From Blastococcus sp. URHD0036 (GTDB lineage Bacteria; Actinomycetota; Actinomycetes; Mycobacteriales; Geodermatophilaceae), in NCBI RefSeq assembly GCF_000701365.1, contig NZ_KL370778.1, forward strand, positions 62,001 through 126,000: 64,000 bases of DNA, written 5' to 3'. Of the stretch, positions 9,989-19,371 are shown in pieces; position 1 is the first letter of the stretch; every line of letters starts with the position of its first letter. The translations under genes were made by a program, and so were the position numbers. The notes under the pieces are model-generated. The model was not told the origin of the DNA. It made no database searches and was given only the letters and a program-made list of their open reading frames with translations.

Positions 9989-11086
9989 TCAGCTCCCCAG
10001 GCGCTCGACCTCGGCGTCGGGGTCGATGGTGCCGTCCCCGACCGAGGCGATGAAGTCCGCCAGCTGCTGCTCCTGCTCGGGCGTCGCGCCACTGGCGTCG
10101 CAGAACTGGACGGTCGGCAGCGGGTCGACACCCATCTTCCACAGGCGGGTCGTGCCGCCCTCGAGCTCGCCGTTGGCGAAGTCCTCCAGCGCCGCGGCGA
10201 AGTACTCACCCGGGTCGAAGATCACCGAGATGGCGTAGGTGTCGTCGCTGCAGCGGTCCGTGCCGGGCGTCAGGACGGGGATGTCCGCGTCGAAGCCCAG
10301 CTGGGCCGCCGCGTCGGTGGCGCCACCCAGGTACGGGTAGAGCCCGCCGATGCCCTGGCCGATCTGCGCCTGGGTGGCCTCCACGGCCAGGCCCGAGTCG
10401 TCGAAGTCGCCGGTGTAGGTGGTGACGACCTCGGCGTCGGGCACCAGCTGCCGGACGCCGGCCTGGAAGGCCTGCGCGGCGATGATGCTGAAGTCCAGCT
10501 CGGGGCCGGTGACGAAGCCCGCCGTCGTCGCGCCGCTGTCCTGCATCAGCAGGCCGAGGGCGTAGCCGGCGGCCAGCAGGGACTCCGACGCCGAGTCCTG
10601 GGAGAGGACGACGTTGTCGGCGAGCTCGTAGCCCTCCGTCTGCGACGGCAGGTACCAGATCGTGTCCGCGCAGACGTCCTCCTCGGCCGCCGGCAGGGCG
10701 TCGGCGAGCTCGGAGGCGGCCAGCGCGACCATGTCGACGCCCTGGCGGCACATGTTGCGGGCCTGCTCCAGCGCGTCGGCCGGGTTGATCGACCCGACCT
10801 GGATCAGCTCCCAGCCGTCCTGCTCGTCGACGAACTCCTGCGCCTTGACGACGAAGGACTCGTAGTAGCCGTTGTCGTTGAGGTCGCCGGGGCTGAGGAC
10901 GCCGATCTTGACGTCGCCGTCGCCGTTGACGTCCGGCTGCTCGCCCGAGGCGTTGCTGCCGCCGCCGGAGGAGCCGCCGTCGGACCCGCCGTCGGAGTCG
11001 TCGGCGTTGTTGCCGCAGGCGCTCAGCGCGACGACCGCGACAGCGGCCAGCGCGGCGGTGCGCCGCAGCGGTCTGGTGGTGGACAT
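9989..11086 (-). CDS. BMP-family substrate-binding lipoprotein
   Basis: A 365-residue exported lipoprotein: positive N-terminus, hydrophobic stretch and lipobox LSAC with Cys24, followed by a Gly/Ser/Asp-rich tether to about residue 50. The rest matches the Bmp/Med/PnrA fold that binds nucleosides or similar heterocycles. It captures substrate outside the membrane for the importer encoded by the next three genes. It follows the flavin reductase gene after an 82-bp G-rich gap with no gene. Confidence 0.9.
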   Translation of the reverse strand: MSTTRPLRRTAALAAVAVVALSACGNNADDSDGGSDGGSSGGGSNASGEQPDVNGDGDVKIGVLSPGDLNDNGYYESFVVKAQEFVDEQDGWELIQVGSINPADALEQARNMCRQGVDMVALAASELADALPAAEEDVCADTIWYLPSQTEGYELADNVVLSQDSASESLLAAGYALGLLMQDSGATTAGFVTGPELDFSIIAAQAFQAGVRQLVPDAEVVTTYTGDFDDSGLAVEATQAQIGQGIGGLYPYLGGATDAAAQLGFDADIPVLTPGTDRCSDDTYAISVIFDPGEYFAAALEDFANGELEGGTTRLWKMGVDPLPTVQFCDASGATPEQEQQLADFIASVGDGTIDPDAEVERLGS

Positions 11087-11168
11087 TGCTGCCTCCTGTG
11101 GTTCAGGGGGTGGGGGGACGGGGGCGGGGTGCTGTGGAGCCGGTGGTGCGGTGTGCTGCGCGACCGGC

Positions 11169-11831
11169 TCAGCCGGCGCTGTCGACCAGGTCCGCGTACG
11201 CGACGCGCTCCTGCTCGAAGACGGCGTCGCCCGTGGCGGCGACGAAGTAGGGGAAGCCCATGCGGCCGACGGCGGCGACCCGGGTGGGGTCGATCCGGGT
11301 CTCGCTGCCCTCGGCGAGCAGCTCCTCCGACACCCGGATGTTCACGACCTCGGCCAGGACGATGTGCACCCCGGAGAAGCAGGAGGTGGGGTCGCCGCGG
11401 TCGATCGACTCCAGCACGCGGCACTCCATGTGCGCCGGGCTCTCGGCCACCGACGGCGCGGCGACGACCTCCGACGGCCGGGTGGTCCAGCCGACCAGCT
11501 CGGCCTCGTCCACGCCGGCCGGGTACTCGCGGGCCACGGTCTCGATGTGGTCGGCCATCGCCGTCGTCGTCAGGTTGATGACGAACTCGCCGGTCGCCTC
11601 GAGGTTCACCCAGGTGTCCTTGGGCTCGGGCGTGGCCTCGCGGACCGTGCCGATGGTGACGGCGACGGTCGGCGGCAGGCCGCAGACCGGCATGAAGTAG
11701 CTGAAGGGCGCCACGTTCACGCCGGCCGGGCCGGTCGTGGAGATCATGGCGATCGGCCGGGGCACCACGAGCTGGGAGAGCAGCCCCTGGAGCTGGGCCG
11801 GCGAGCGGCCGCCGAGGTCGATGGTCTTCAC
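11169..11831 (-). CDS. Flavin reductase-like (split-barrel FMN-binding) protein
   Basis: A 220-residue protein of the flavin reductase-like family: VVPRPIAMIST near residue 22, NVAPFSYFMPV near 40, and HMECRV near 133. Family members reduce FMN with NAD(P)H for two-component monooxygenases or bind FMN for other chemistry. It overlaps the amidohydrolase stop by 4 bp (ATGA). No monooxygenase partner is obvious in the operon, so it may serve an oxygenase elsewhere or act directly on the substrate. Confidence 0.84.
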   Translation of the reverse strand: MKTIDLGGRSPAQLQGLLSQLVVPRPIAMISTTGPAGVNVAPFSYFMPVCGLPPTVAVTIGTVREATPEPKDTWVNLEATGEFVINLTTTAMADHIETVAREYPAGVDEAELVGWTTRPSEVVAAPSVAESPAHMECRVLESIDRGDPTSCFSGVHIVLAEVVNIRVSEELLAEGSETRIDPTRVAAVGRMGFPYFVAATGDAVFEQERVAYADLVDSAG

Positions 11832-13228
11832 GTGCGCGGACCTCCGGGGACGAGGGCCGACCGGACCGGCCAGCTGGTGGGGGCGTCGATGCCGGCGCGG
11901 CGCAGCAGCGCGGCCCGGCGGCCTGCCGCCTCCTCGCGGAGGGCGGGCAGGTCGACGGTGGTGACGGAGCCGTCGCGGACGACGGGGCGGCCGTCGACGA
12001 GGACGTCGCGGACGGTGCCGCTGGGAGCACCCCAGACGAGCTGCAGGGCGAGGTCACCGCGCGGCGTCCAGGCCGGTGCGGTGCCGTCGAAGACGACGAG
12101 GTCGGCGCGCTTGCCCACCTCGATCGAGCCGACGACGTCGCCGAGGCCCAGCGCCTCCGCGCCGGTCCGCGTGGCGACGGCGAAGGCGTCCGCGGCGGTC
12201 AGCGGCGGCGCGCCCGCCCGGGTGTCGCGGGAGACCCCCGCCAGCAGCCAGGCCGCGCGCAGCACGTCCGGGGTGTCCCCGGCGTTGTGCGAGTCGCAGC
12301 CCAGGGCCAGCCGTCCGCCCGCGCGGAGGAACTCGGCGTGCCGGGACGCCGTGACGTAACCCTGACCCAGGCGCAGGTAGGCCCCGGGGCAGACGGCGAT
12401 CGCGGTGCCGGTGTCCAGCAGGGTGGCCAGCTCGTCGTCGTCCAGGTGGACGCCGTGCCCGAGCACCAGCCGCGGGCCGAGGACACCCAGGTCGGCGAGG
12501 TGGGTGACCGGCCGCTTGCCGCTGCGGGCGGCGTAGGCGAGGCCGTCGGCGTCGCTGGGCGACAGGTGCCAGGTGACCTGCGTGCCGGCCCGCTCGGCGA
12601 GGTCGGCCGCGGCGGCGAAGAGCTCGTCGCTGGCGAGGTCGTGGCCGACGAGGGTCACCCAGGCGCCGACGACGCCGCCGGGCGGGAGGTCGGCCAGCAG
12701 CTGCTCCTGGCGGCCGACGACCTCGGCCACCGGAGCCGACCAGGGGAGACCGGGGGTGTCCCAGCCCCACATGCCGACGCGGGCGCGGATGCCGGCGGCG
12801 GACAGGCCGCGGGCGACCGACAGCGGGTGGGCCACGGTGCCGGGCTCGGCGATCGTGGTGACGCCGTTGGTCAGGGCCTCGACGGCGGTGAGGGTGGCCG
12901 AAAGCTCGTCGTCGCCGGGCTCGTGGCCGGCGTGGATCGGCACCGCCCAGTCGAAGATCGCCTGCTGCGCGTCGATGTCGTCCGGGATCGTGCTGCGGAT
13001 CAGCGGGTCGCCGGTGGTGTGCTGGTGCGCGTCGACCAGGCCGGGGGTGACCACGCAGCCGGCCGCGTCGATCTCCTCGGCGCCCGGGTACGCGGCCCGC
13101 AGCTCCGCCGCCGTCCCCAGCGCGGCGATCGCGCCGTCGACCACGGCGACGGTGGTCCGCTCCAGCACCGCCCGGTCCGGGCCCATGGTGACCACGTCGC
13201 CGTCCACGACGAGCAGCGCGGCGCTCAC
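11828..13228 (-). CDS. Amidohydrolase, TRZ/ATZ-like (paralogue)
   Basis: A 466-residue paralogue of the enzyme at 1686-3098. Metal residues are His68 and His70 (DAHQH), His221, His258 (LGHGVH) and Asp312 (GCDSHN). It too reads HLSP after His221, lacking the HxxE glutamate of related deaminases, so this is a shared subgroup trait and not an error. The GTG at 13228 overlaps the oxidoreductase stop (GTGA). Probably cleaves a C-N, C-X or ring bond of the compound brought in by the adjacent importer. Confidence 0.85.
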   Translation of the reverse strand: MSAALLVVDGDVVTMGPDRAVLERTTVAVVDGAIAALGTAAELRAAYPGAEEIDAAGCVVTPGLVDAHQHTTGDPLIRSTIPDDIDAQQAIFDWAVPIHAGHEPGDDELSATLTAVEALTNGVTTIAEPGTVAHPLSVARGLSAAGIRARVGMWGWDTPGLPWSAPVAEVVGRQEQLLADLPPGGVVGAWVTLVGHDLASDELFAAAADLAERAGTQVTWHLSPSDADGLAYAARSGKRPVTHLADLGVLGPRLVLGHGVHLDDDELATLLDTGTAIAVCPGAYLRLGQGYVTASRHAEFLRAGGRLALGCDSHNAGDTPDVLRAAWLLAGVSRDTRAGAPPLTAADAFAVATRTGAEALGLGDVVGSIEVGKRADLVVFDGTAPAWTPRGDLALQLVWGAPSGTVRDVLVDGRPVVRDGSVTTVDLPALREEAAGRRAALLRRAGIDAPTSWPVRSALVPGGPRT

Positions 13229-14247
13229 GGGATCACCAGCACGCGGCCGACGGTGCTGCGGTCGCAGAGCACGTCCTGCGCGGCGCCGGTCTCCTCGAGC
13301 GGGTAGCTGCCGGCGACCAGCGCCGTCCCGCCGTCGGCGAACAGCTGCAGGGCCGCGGCCATGTCGCTGGGCACGTAGCCACCGGCACCGAGCAGCTCCA
13401 GGCCGCGGTGGAAGGCGTCGGAGAGGGAGAAGGTGACCGAGTCGCCGGTGGTGTTGCCGAGGAACACCAGCCGGCCGCCGATCCGCAGGGCGGCCAGGGA
13501 CGTGGCCCAGGTGGCCGGGCCCAGGTACTCGAGGACGACGTCGACACCGCGGCCGCCGGTGACCTCGGCGACGAGGGCGCCCACCGCGTCGGGCCCGGAG
13601 GCGATGTGCTCGACGCCGATCTTCCCCAGCGCGGCCGCCTTCTCCGGGCTGCCGACCGTCGCGATCACGTGCGCGCCGACGCGCTGGGCGATCTGCACCG
13701 CGGCCAGGCCGACGTTGCCGGCCGCGGCGTGCACCAGCAGGGTCTCCCCCGCCCGCAGCCGGCCGACGGTGACGACGGCGTGGAAGGCGGTGGCCCAGGG
13801 GGTCGGCAGGCAGGCGGCGTCGACCAGGTCCACCGTGTCGGCCAGCACGTGCGCGGCCGAGGCCGGCGCGACGACGTACTCGGCGAGGCCGCCGTCGACG
13901 GTGGCGCCGATGATCCGGAGGTTGGGGCAGTGGCCGCCGCGGCCCTCGTGACAGAGCGGGCAGGCGCCGCAGGGGACACTGGGGTCGAGGACGACGCGGG
14001 CGCCGACCGGCACCGGGGACTCCTCGCCGGCCGCCTCCACGACGCCGGCGACGTCCATCCCGGCCACGTGCGGCAGCGCGAGCCCGGGCAGCCGGACGTC
14101 GCCCCGGCGCTGCAGGACGTCGAGCTGGTTGAGCCCGCAGGCAGCGACTCTGACCAGCACGTCGGCCGGGCCGGGCACGGGGACCGGGACGTCGGTGAGA
14201 GACAGCACCTCGGGGCCACCGAAACCGGTCTGGACCATCGCTCGCAC
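13225..14247 (-). CDS. Zinc-binding alcohol dehydrogenase / quinone oxidoreductase family (paralogue)
   Basis: A 340-residue paralogue of the protein at 4148-5194, sharing the AACGLN.LDVLQRRG and LPHVAGMDVAG blocks. Cys37 and His60 are candidate catalytic-zinc ligands; Cys93, Cys96, Cys99 and Cys107 form the structural lobe. The GTG at 14247 is preceded by AGGAGG. It heads the nine-gene operon ending at 5345. Upstream lie a half copy of the regulon palindrome (14280-14289) and a GTTACG/CGTAAC inverted repeat. Confidence 0.86.
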   Translation of the reverse strand: MRAMVQTGFGGPEVLSLTDVPVPVPGPADVLVRVAACGLNQLDVLQRRGDVRLPGLALPHVAGMDVAGVVEAAGEESPVPVGARVVLDPSVPCGACPLCHEGRGGHCPNLRIIGATVDGGLAEYVVAPASAAHVLADTVDLVDAACLPTPWATAFHAVVTVGRLRAGETLLVHAAAGNVGLAAVQIAQRVGAHVIATVGSPEKAAALGKIGVEHIASGPDAVGALVAEVTGGRGVDVVLEYLGPATWATSLAALRIGGRLVFLGNTTGDSVTFSLSDAFHRGLELLGAGGYVPSDMAAALQLFADGGTALVAGSYPLEETGAAQDVLCDRSTVGRVLVIP

Positions 14248-14279
14248 CGCCGCTCCACCTCCTTCCCCGAAGACCTCGC

Positions 14280-14289
14280 CCGTCTCGCA
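14280..14289 (-). promoter_or_regulatory. Half-site of the regulon palindrome
   Basis: On the minus strand TGCGAGACGG matches the first ten bases of palindrome copy 1 (109-118), but the other half is degenerate. It lies 33 bp upstream of the GTG that starts the importer operon. Weak evidence by itself. Confidence 0.3.
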
Positions 14290-14373
14290 TCGTGAATCGG
14301 CGAATCACCATGTGGACCGGTGCGGTCACTGTGGTCGGCCCGGCGCGGCCCTGTCAACGGTCGGGTCGAGCCC

Positions 14374-14398
14374 GTTACGCAATCAACGTGGACGTAAC
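14374..14398. promoter_or_regulatory. GTTACG/CGTAAC inverted repeat
   Basis: GTTACG and CGTAAC are separated by 13 bp in the 227-bp gap between the alcohol dehydrogenase stop and the start of the importer operon. It could be an operator for that operon. The rest of the gap contains no gene I can support. Confidence 0.3.
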
Positions 14399-14474
14399 AC
14401 AGCTGGCCCCCTGAGTGACACGCGTCACCGGTGCGGAGTGGTGACGGTCACGTCGCAGGTCACGGCCGGTGCAC

Positions 14475-15581
14475 TCACGCGTCGAACGTGAGCACCGCCT
14501 TGCCGACCCGCCCGGCCCGGACGTCGTCCAGCGCGCGGTTGACCTCGGCGAACGGGTAGTGCGTCAGCAGCCCGTCGACCGGGAAGCGCCCGGCGCGGTG
14601 CAGCTCGACCAGCCGCGGCAGGAACTCCTGCGGCACGCTCGCCCCGGCGGTGATGCCGACGACGGAGCGGCCCGTGCCGAGGATGGAGCGCCACTCGAAC
14701 GACATCTCCGCGCTCGCGCCCACGCCGATCACCCCGCAGACGCCCAGCGGGGCCAGCGACTCCACGGCCGCGCGGAGCACGTCCGCCCGGCCGGTGGTGT
14801 CGAGGCTGTACTGCAGGCCGCCCGGGACCTCGGCCCGCACCCGCTCCGCCAGGTCCGGCTCGCCCGCGGCGACCGTGTGCGTCGCACCGAGCTCGCGCGC
14901 CTGCTCCAGCTTCGCGGGGTTCACGTCGACCGCGACGATGGTCGTGCAGCCGGCCTCGACCGCCCCCAGGATCGCCGCCGCGCCGACCGCGCCGGCACCG
15001 AAGACGCCGATCGAGCTGCCGGGCGCGGGCCGGAGCACGTTGAGCACGCCCCCCGCGCCGGTCTGGAAGCCGCAGCCGAACGGGCCGACGACGGTGAGGT
15101 CGGTGCCCTCGGGGACCTTGACGACGCTGCCGCGGCGGGCGACCACGTGGGTGGCGAAGGAGGACTGACCGAGGAAGTGGCCGTGCACCGGCGCGCCGTC
15201 CTCGCTCAGGGCCGTGCTGCCGTCGGGGCGGGTGCCGATGAAGTTGTAGGCCCAGAAGTTCTCGCAGTAGGCCATCGCGTCGGCCCGGCAGGGGCCGCAC
15301 TCGCCGCAGAACGCGAAGGTCATCGCGACCGGGTCGCCGACGGCGAGGTCGGTCACGCCCTCGCCGACCTGCTCGACGATCCCGGCGCCCTCGTGCCCGA
15401 GCACCACGGGCGGGGTCATCATGGAGCGGAACTCCAGGTCGGTGCCGCAGATGCCGGTGCTCACCAGCCGCACCACCACCTCGTCGGCGCGGGGCGGGGC
15501 CAGCTCCAGTTCGACGAGCTCCAGGGGTCCTGCGGGGTCGCGCAGGACGGCGGCGGTCACGGCAGTGGGTCGACCGGTCAT
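14475..15581 (-). CDS. NAD-dependent zinc alcohol dehydrogenase (aryl-alcohol type)
   Basis: A 368-residue medium-chain dehydrogenase. Catalytic zinc residues are Cys45 (GICGTD) with His63-Glu64 (GHEGAG); the structural zinc lobe is Cys92, Cys95, Cys98 and Cys106; the NAD site is GVFGAGAVG near residue 181. It resembles benzyl/aryl-alcohol dehydrogenases. It is divergent from the aldehyde dehydrogenase, sharing a 60-bp promoter with a copy of the regulon palindrome. Expected to oxidise an alcohol made by the P450 to the aldehyde used by the next enzyme. Confidence 0.9.
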   Translation of the reverse strand: MTGRPTAVTAAVLRDPAGPLELVELELAPPRADEVVVRLVSTGICGTDLEFRSMMTPPVVLGHEGAGIVEQVGEGVTDLAVGDPVAMTFAFCGECGPCRADAMAYCENFWAYNFIGTRPDGSTALSEDGAPVHGHFLGQSSFATHVVARRGSVVKVPEGTDLTVVGPFGCGFQTGAGGVLNVLRPAPGSSIGVFGAGAVGAAAILGAVEAGCTTIVAVDVNPAKLEQARELGATHTVAAGEPDLAERVRAEVPGGLQYSLDTTGRADVLRAAVESLAPLGVCGVIGVGASAEMSFEWRSILGTGRSVVGITAGASVPQEFLPRLVELHRAGRFPVDGLLTHYPFAEVNRALDDVRAGRVGKAVLTFDA

Positions 15582-15593
15582 GCGTGTCACGTT

Positions 15594-15610
15594 ACGAGAG
15601 ACCGTCTTGA
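15594..15610. promoter_or_regulatory. Regulon palindrome, copy 4 (divergent promoter)
   Basis: ACGAGAGACCGTCTTGA matches copy 3 at 12 of 17 positions and copy 1 at 12 of 17. It sits in the 60-bp gap between the divergent alcohol and aldehyde dehydrogenase genes, so one protein could control both directions. Confidence 0.5.
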
Positions 15611-15641
15611 CTGACGAGATGCTCGCGCCGACGATCTGGTC

Positions 15642-17099
15642 ATGACGACGGCCGTGCGCGACGGGCTCAACTTCATCGACGGGGCCTGGACCCCGGCCGC
15701 GGGCGGTGGCCGGCTGGAGCTGGTCGACCCCGCGACGGGTCAGCCGTTCGCCACGGTGGCCGAGGGCAGCGGGGCCGACGTCGACGCCGCGGTCGCCGCG
15801 GCCCGGCGCGCGGCCCCCGGCTGGGCGGCCACCAACCCCAGCGACCGGGGTGCGCTGATCACCCGCTGGTCGCAGCTGGTCTTCGAGAACGCCGAGCGGC
15901 TGGCGGCGCTGGAGGCCCAGGACGTCGGCAAGCCGCTGTCGGGCGGCCGGATGAACGCCTTCATCGCCGGCGGGATCATCGGCTACTTCGGCGGTGCCGC
16001 CGACAAGCTCACCGGCGTCACGCTGCCCACCCGGACGCCGGACTTCCACGGCTACACGCTGATGGAGCCGCTCGGCGTGTGCGCGGTCATCACGCCGTGG
16101 AACGTGCCCGCCGTCCTGACCGCGGCCAACGCCGCTCCCGCGCTCGCCGCGGGCAACGCCGTCGTCCTCAAGCCGTCAGAGGTCGCCCCGCTCGTGGTGC
16201 TGGCGCTCGTCGAGCTGGCGGCCGAGGCCGGGATCCCGGCCGGCGTCCTCAACGTGGTCACCGGCGGTCCCTCGGCCGGCGCCGCGCTGTCCGGGCACGC
16301 CGACGTCGACCACCTCAGCTTCGTCGGCTCCACCGCGACCGGCCGGGCGATCATGCGCGCGGCGGCGGAGAACCTGATCCCCGTCAAGCTCGAGCTCGGC
16401 GGCAAGTCGCCCAACCTGCTCTTCGCCGACGCCGACCTCGACGCCGCCATCCCCGCCATCGTCGGCTCGATCACCGAGAACGCCGGGCAGAACTGCTACG
16501 CCGGCTCCCGGCTGGTGGTGGACGAGTCGATCGCCGACGAGGTCCGCGAGCGGGTCGTCGAGGCGATGCGCGCGGTGCGGGTCGGCGCCTGGGACGAGGA
16601 CCTGGACATGGGCCCGCTGGTCAACGCCACGCAGCGGGACCGGGTTCTCGGCTTCCTCACCGAGCTGCCGGCCACCGGCGCGCGGGTGCTCACCGGCGGC
16701 GGCGTGCCCGGCGACCGGGACGCCGGCTGGTACGTCGAGCCGACCGTGGTCGACGGCGTAACCCCCGACTCCCGGATCGTCCGCGAGGAGGTCTTCGGGC
16801 CGGTCCTGGCGCTGCAGACCTTCCGCGGCGACGGCGAGGCTCTTGAGCTGGCCAACCGCACCGACTTCGGGCTGCTGTCCTGCATCTGGACCTCAGACGT
16901 CTCCCGGGCGCTGCGGATGGCCGCCGGGGTGCGCAGCGGCCAGGTCGCGGTCAACCAGTTCCACGACGCCGGCGTCATCGGCTTCCCGTTCAACATGCAG
17001 AAGGACAGCGGCTTCTCCCGCGGCGGTGGCTACGCCGCCATGCGGGAGTACACGCAGGAGAAGGCGGTCGCGATCCGCCTGCTCCCGCCGCGCGGCTAG
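15642..17099 (+). CDS. Aldehyde dehydrogenase
   Basis: A 485-residue NAD(P)-dependent aldehyde dehydrogenase. The catalytic residues are Glu251 (ELGGKSPN) and Cys285 (GQNCYAGSR), with the cofactor segments TPWNVP near 151 and FVGSTATG near 227. The length is normal. It is followed 69 bp later by the P450 fusion in the same direction and is divergent from an alcohol dehydrogenase. Together they make a hydroxylation, alcohol, aldehyde, acid route. The aldehyde is not identifiable. Confidence 0.93.
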   Translation: MTTAVRDGLNFIDGAWTPAAGGGRLELVDPATGQPFATVAEGSGADVDAAVAAARRAAPGWAATNPSDRGALITRWSQLVFENAERLAALEAQDVGKPLSGGRMNAFIAGGIIGYFGGAADKLTGVTLPTRTPDFHGYTLMEPLGVCAVITPWNVPAVLTAANAAPALAAGNAVVLKPSEVAPLVVLALVELAAEAGIPAGVLNVVTGGPSAGAALSGHADVDHLSFVGSTATGRAIMRAAAENLIPVKLELGGKSPNLLFADADLDAAIPAIVGSITENAGQNCYAGSRLVVDESIADEVRERVVEAMRAVRVGAWDEDLDMGPLVNATQRDRVLGFLTELPATGARVLTGGGVPGDRDAGWYVEPTVVDGVTPDSRIVREEVFGPVLALQTFRGDGEALELANRTDFGLLSCIWTSDVSRALRMAAGVRSGQVAVNQFHDAGVIGFPFNMQKDSGFSRGGGYAAMREYTQEKAVAIRLLPPRG

Positions 17100-17168
17100 G
17101 CTCCCGACTCCCGGTGGCGCGGCCGGGCAACACCGCGCGTCCCACCTCGAGCCCCTCCGGAGCGCGAG

Positions 17169-19355
17169 TTGTCACTGCCCACGTTCGACCACCACTCCGC
17201 CGAGGCCAACGCCGACCCGGTCGCCTACTACCGGCGCTTCCGCGAGCAGCAGCCGGTCGGCTGGACCGAGACCCACGAGGGCTTCTTCTTCACGACCCGG
17301 CACGCCGACGTCGTCCGCATCGCGCGGGACGACGCCACCTTCTCCTCGGAGCGGGCGCCGGCCGGCGACCGCGGGATCTCCTTCGTCATCCCGTTCGGCC
17401 CCGGCCTGGAGCAGTACCCGATCGAGCTCGACCCGCCGCGGGCCACGCCGTACCGGGAGCTGATCAACCCGCTGCTGACGTTCGACGCGGTCGAGAAGCT
17501 GAAGCCGATGATCGCCCGGCACACCACCGCGGCGATCGACGCGTTCATCGAGTCCGGGTCGGTGGACTTCGTCCGCGACCTCACCAACCCGGTGCCGGCC
17601 GCGGTCACGCTGGACTGGCTGGGCTTCCCGACCGACGACTGGAAGAAGCTCGCCGGGCCGGTGCACGACATCTTCGCCAGCGTCCCCGGCACCGAGCGGG
17701 CGATGCGCGGCGTCGAGGGGCTCATGTACCTCGAGTCCCGGATCAGGGAGCTCATCGCCGCGCGCCGGGGCGAGCCCCGCGACGACGCCGTCTCCGCGCT
17801 CGTGCACGCCGAGCACCCCGAGGGGCGGCCGTTCACCGAGCAGGAGCTCGTGTCGGTGATGTACCTGCTGGTCGCCGGCGGGGTCGACACCACCACCTCG
17901 CTCACCGGCTCGACGCTGGTGTGGCTGTCCGAGCACCCGGCCGAGCGGCAGCGGCTGATCGACGACCCCGACCTGCTCGACGTCGCCGTGGAGGAGTTCC
18001 TGCGGGTCTTCGCGCCCTCGCAGTCGATGGCCCGCACGCTGCTGGCCGACACCGAGGTCGGCGGCGTCCCGATGCAGGCCGGCCGGCGGGTGCTCATCCC
18101 CTGGGTGGCGGCCAACCACGACCCGGAGGTCTTCCCCGACCCCGAGAGCGTCGTCCTCGACCGCAACCCGCAGCGGCACCTCTCCTTCGGGATCGGCACC
18201 CACCGCTGCGCCGGCGCACACCTGGCCCGGGCGATGTTCGGCGAGATGATGCGCCAGGTCCTGACCCGGCTGCCCGACTACCGCGTGCTGTCGGAGTCGC
18301 TGGTCCCCTATCCCACCCGCGGCAACCAGACCGGCTGGGACGCCATCCCGGCGCTGTTCACCTCCGGTCCGCGCTTGGGCTCCGCCGCGGTCGCCCCCGC
18401 GATCGTCACGCGGGAGCTGGAGGTGACCGAGGTCCGGCCGGTCGCCACCGACGTCGTCGCGGTGACCTTCGCCGATCCCTCGGGGGCGGTACTGCCGGCC
18501 TGGGCGCCGGGCGCCCACCTCGAGGTGCGGCTGCCCTCAGGGCGGCTGCGCCAGTACTCGCTGTGCGGCTCGCCCGACGCCGACAGCTGGACCGTCGCCG
18601 TCCTGCGCGAGCCGGCCGGCCGCGGGGGGTCGGTGGAGCTGCACGACCTGGCCCGCACCGGCGCCCGGCTGACCGTGCGCGGCCCGCGGAACCACTTCCC
18701 GCTCGTCGACGCCCCCGACCACCTGCTGATCGCCGGCGGGATCGGCATCACGCCGATCCTGGCGATGGCCCGGTCGCTGGTCGCCCGCGGTGCCTCGGTA
18801 CGGGTGCTCTACGGCGGGCGGACGGCGGCCTCGATGGCCTTCGCCGAGGACCTCGTGGCCCTGCTCGGCGACCGCGTGCAGCTCCTCCCGCAGGACGTGC
18901 ACGGCATCCCCGACCTCGCCGGCGCCGTGGCCGCCATCGGCCCGGACACCGCCGTCTACTGCTGCGGGCCCGCGCCGATGATCGCCGCCGTGGAGGCCGC
19001 CTGCGCCGCCGCGGGGGTCTCCGACCGGCTGCACGTCGAGCGGTTCACCGCGCCGGAGGAGGAGGTCGTGATCGACACCTCGCACGACGTCCCCTTCGAG
19101 CTGCACCTGGCCCGGACCGGGACGACGGTGACGGTGCCGGCCGACCGGCGGATCGTGGAGGTGCTCCGCGACGTCGTCCCCACGCTGGCCAGCGACTGCG
19201 AGAAGGGCTACTGCGGCGCCTGCGAGACGCGGGTGCTGGCCGGGGAGCCGGAGCACCGGGACTCGGTGCTCACCGACGAGGAGCGCGCCGCGGGCCGCTC
19301 GATGATGGTCTGCGTCGGCCGCGCCCGGACGCCGTCCCTCACCCTCGACCTCTGA
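17169..19355 (+). CDS. Self-sufficient cytochrome P450 fused to a PDR-type reductase and ferredoxin
   Basis: A 728-residue three-domain oxygenase. P450 (1-400): I-helix AGGVDTTT at 236-243, ExxR Glu276-Arg279, heme cysteine Cys347 in HRCAG. FMN/NADH reductase (about 410-630): RQYS at 461-464, GGIGITP at 523-529, CCGP at 598-601. C-terminal [2Fe-2S] ferredoxin: Cys677, Cys682, Cys685, Cys715. This is the architecture of class VII (CYP116B-type) enzymes, needing only NADH and O2. The TTG start at 17169 has GGAG 6 bases upstream. The N-terminal region looks shorter than usual CYP116B. Expected role: hydroxylation or dealkylation ahead of the ADH/ALDH pair. Confidence 0.9.
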   Translation: MSLPTFDHHSAEANADPVAYYRRFREQQPVGWTETHEGFFFTTRHADVVRIARDDATFSSERAPAGDRGISFVIPFGPGLEQYPIELDPPRATPYRELINPLLTFDAVEKLKPMIARHTTAAIDAFIESGSVDFVRDLTNPVPAAVTLDWLGFPTDDWKKLAGPVHDIFASVPGTERAMRGVEGLMYLESRIRELIAARRGEPRDDAVSALVHAEHPEGRPFTEQELVSVMYLLVAGGVDTTTSLTGSTLVWLSEHPAERQRLIDDPDLLDVAVEEFLRVFAPSQSMARTLLADTEVGGVPMQAGRRVLIPWVAANHDPEVFPDPESVVLDRNPQRHLSFGIGTHRCAGAHLARAMFGEMMRQVLTRLPDYRVLSESLVPYPTRGNQTGWDAIPALFTSGPRLGSAAVAPAIVTRELEVTEVRPVATDVVAVTFADPSGAVLPAWAPGAHLEVRLPSGRLRQYSLCGSPDADSWTVAVLREPAGRGGSVELHDLARTGARLTVRGPRNHFPLVDAPDHLLIAGGIGITPILAMARSLVARGASVRVLYGGRTAASMAFAEDLVALLGDRVQLLPQDVHGIPDLAGAVAAIGPDTAVYCCGPAPMIAAVEAACAAAGVSDRLHVERFTAPEEEVVIDTSHDVPFELHLARTGTTVTVPADRRIVEVLRDVVPTLASDCEKGYCGACETRVLAGEPEHRDSVLTDEERAAGRSMMVCVGRARTPSLTLDL

Positions 19356-19371
19356 CATCTGGCCCTCGTAC

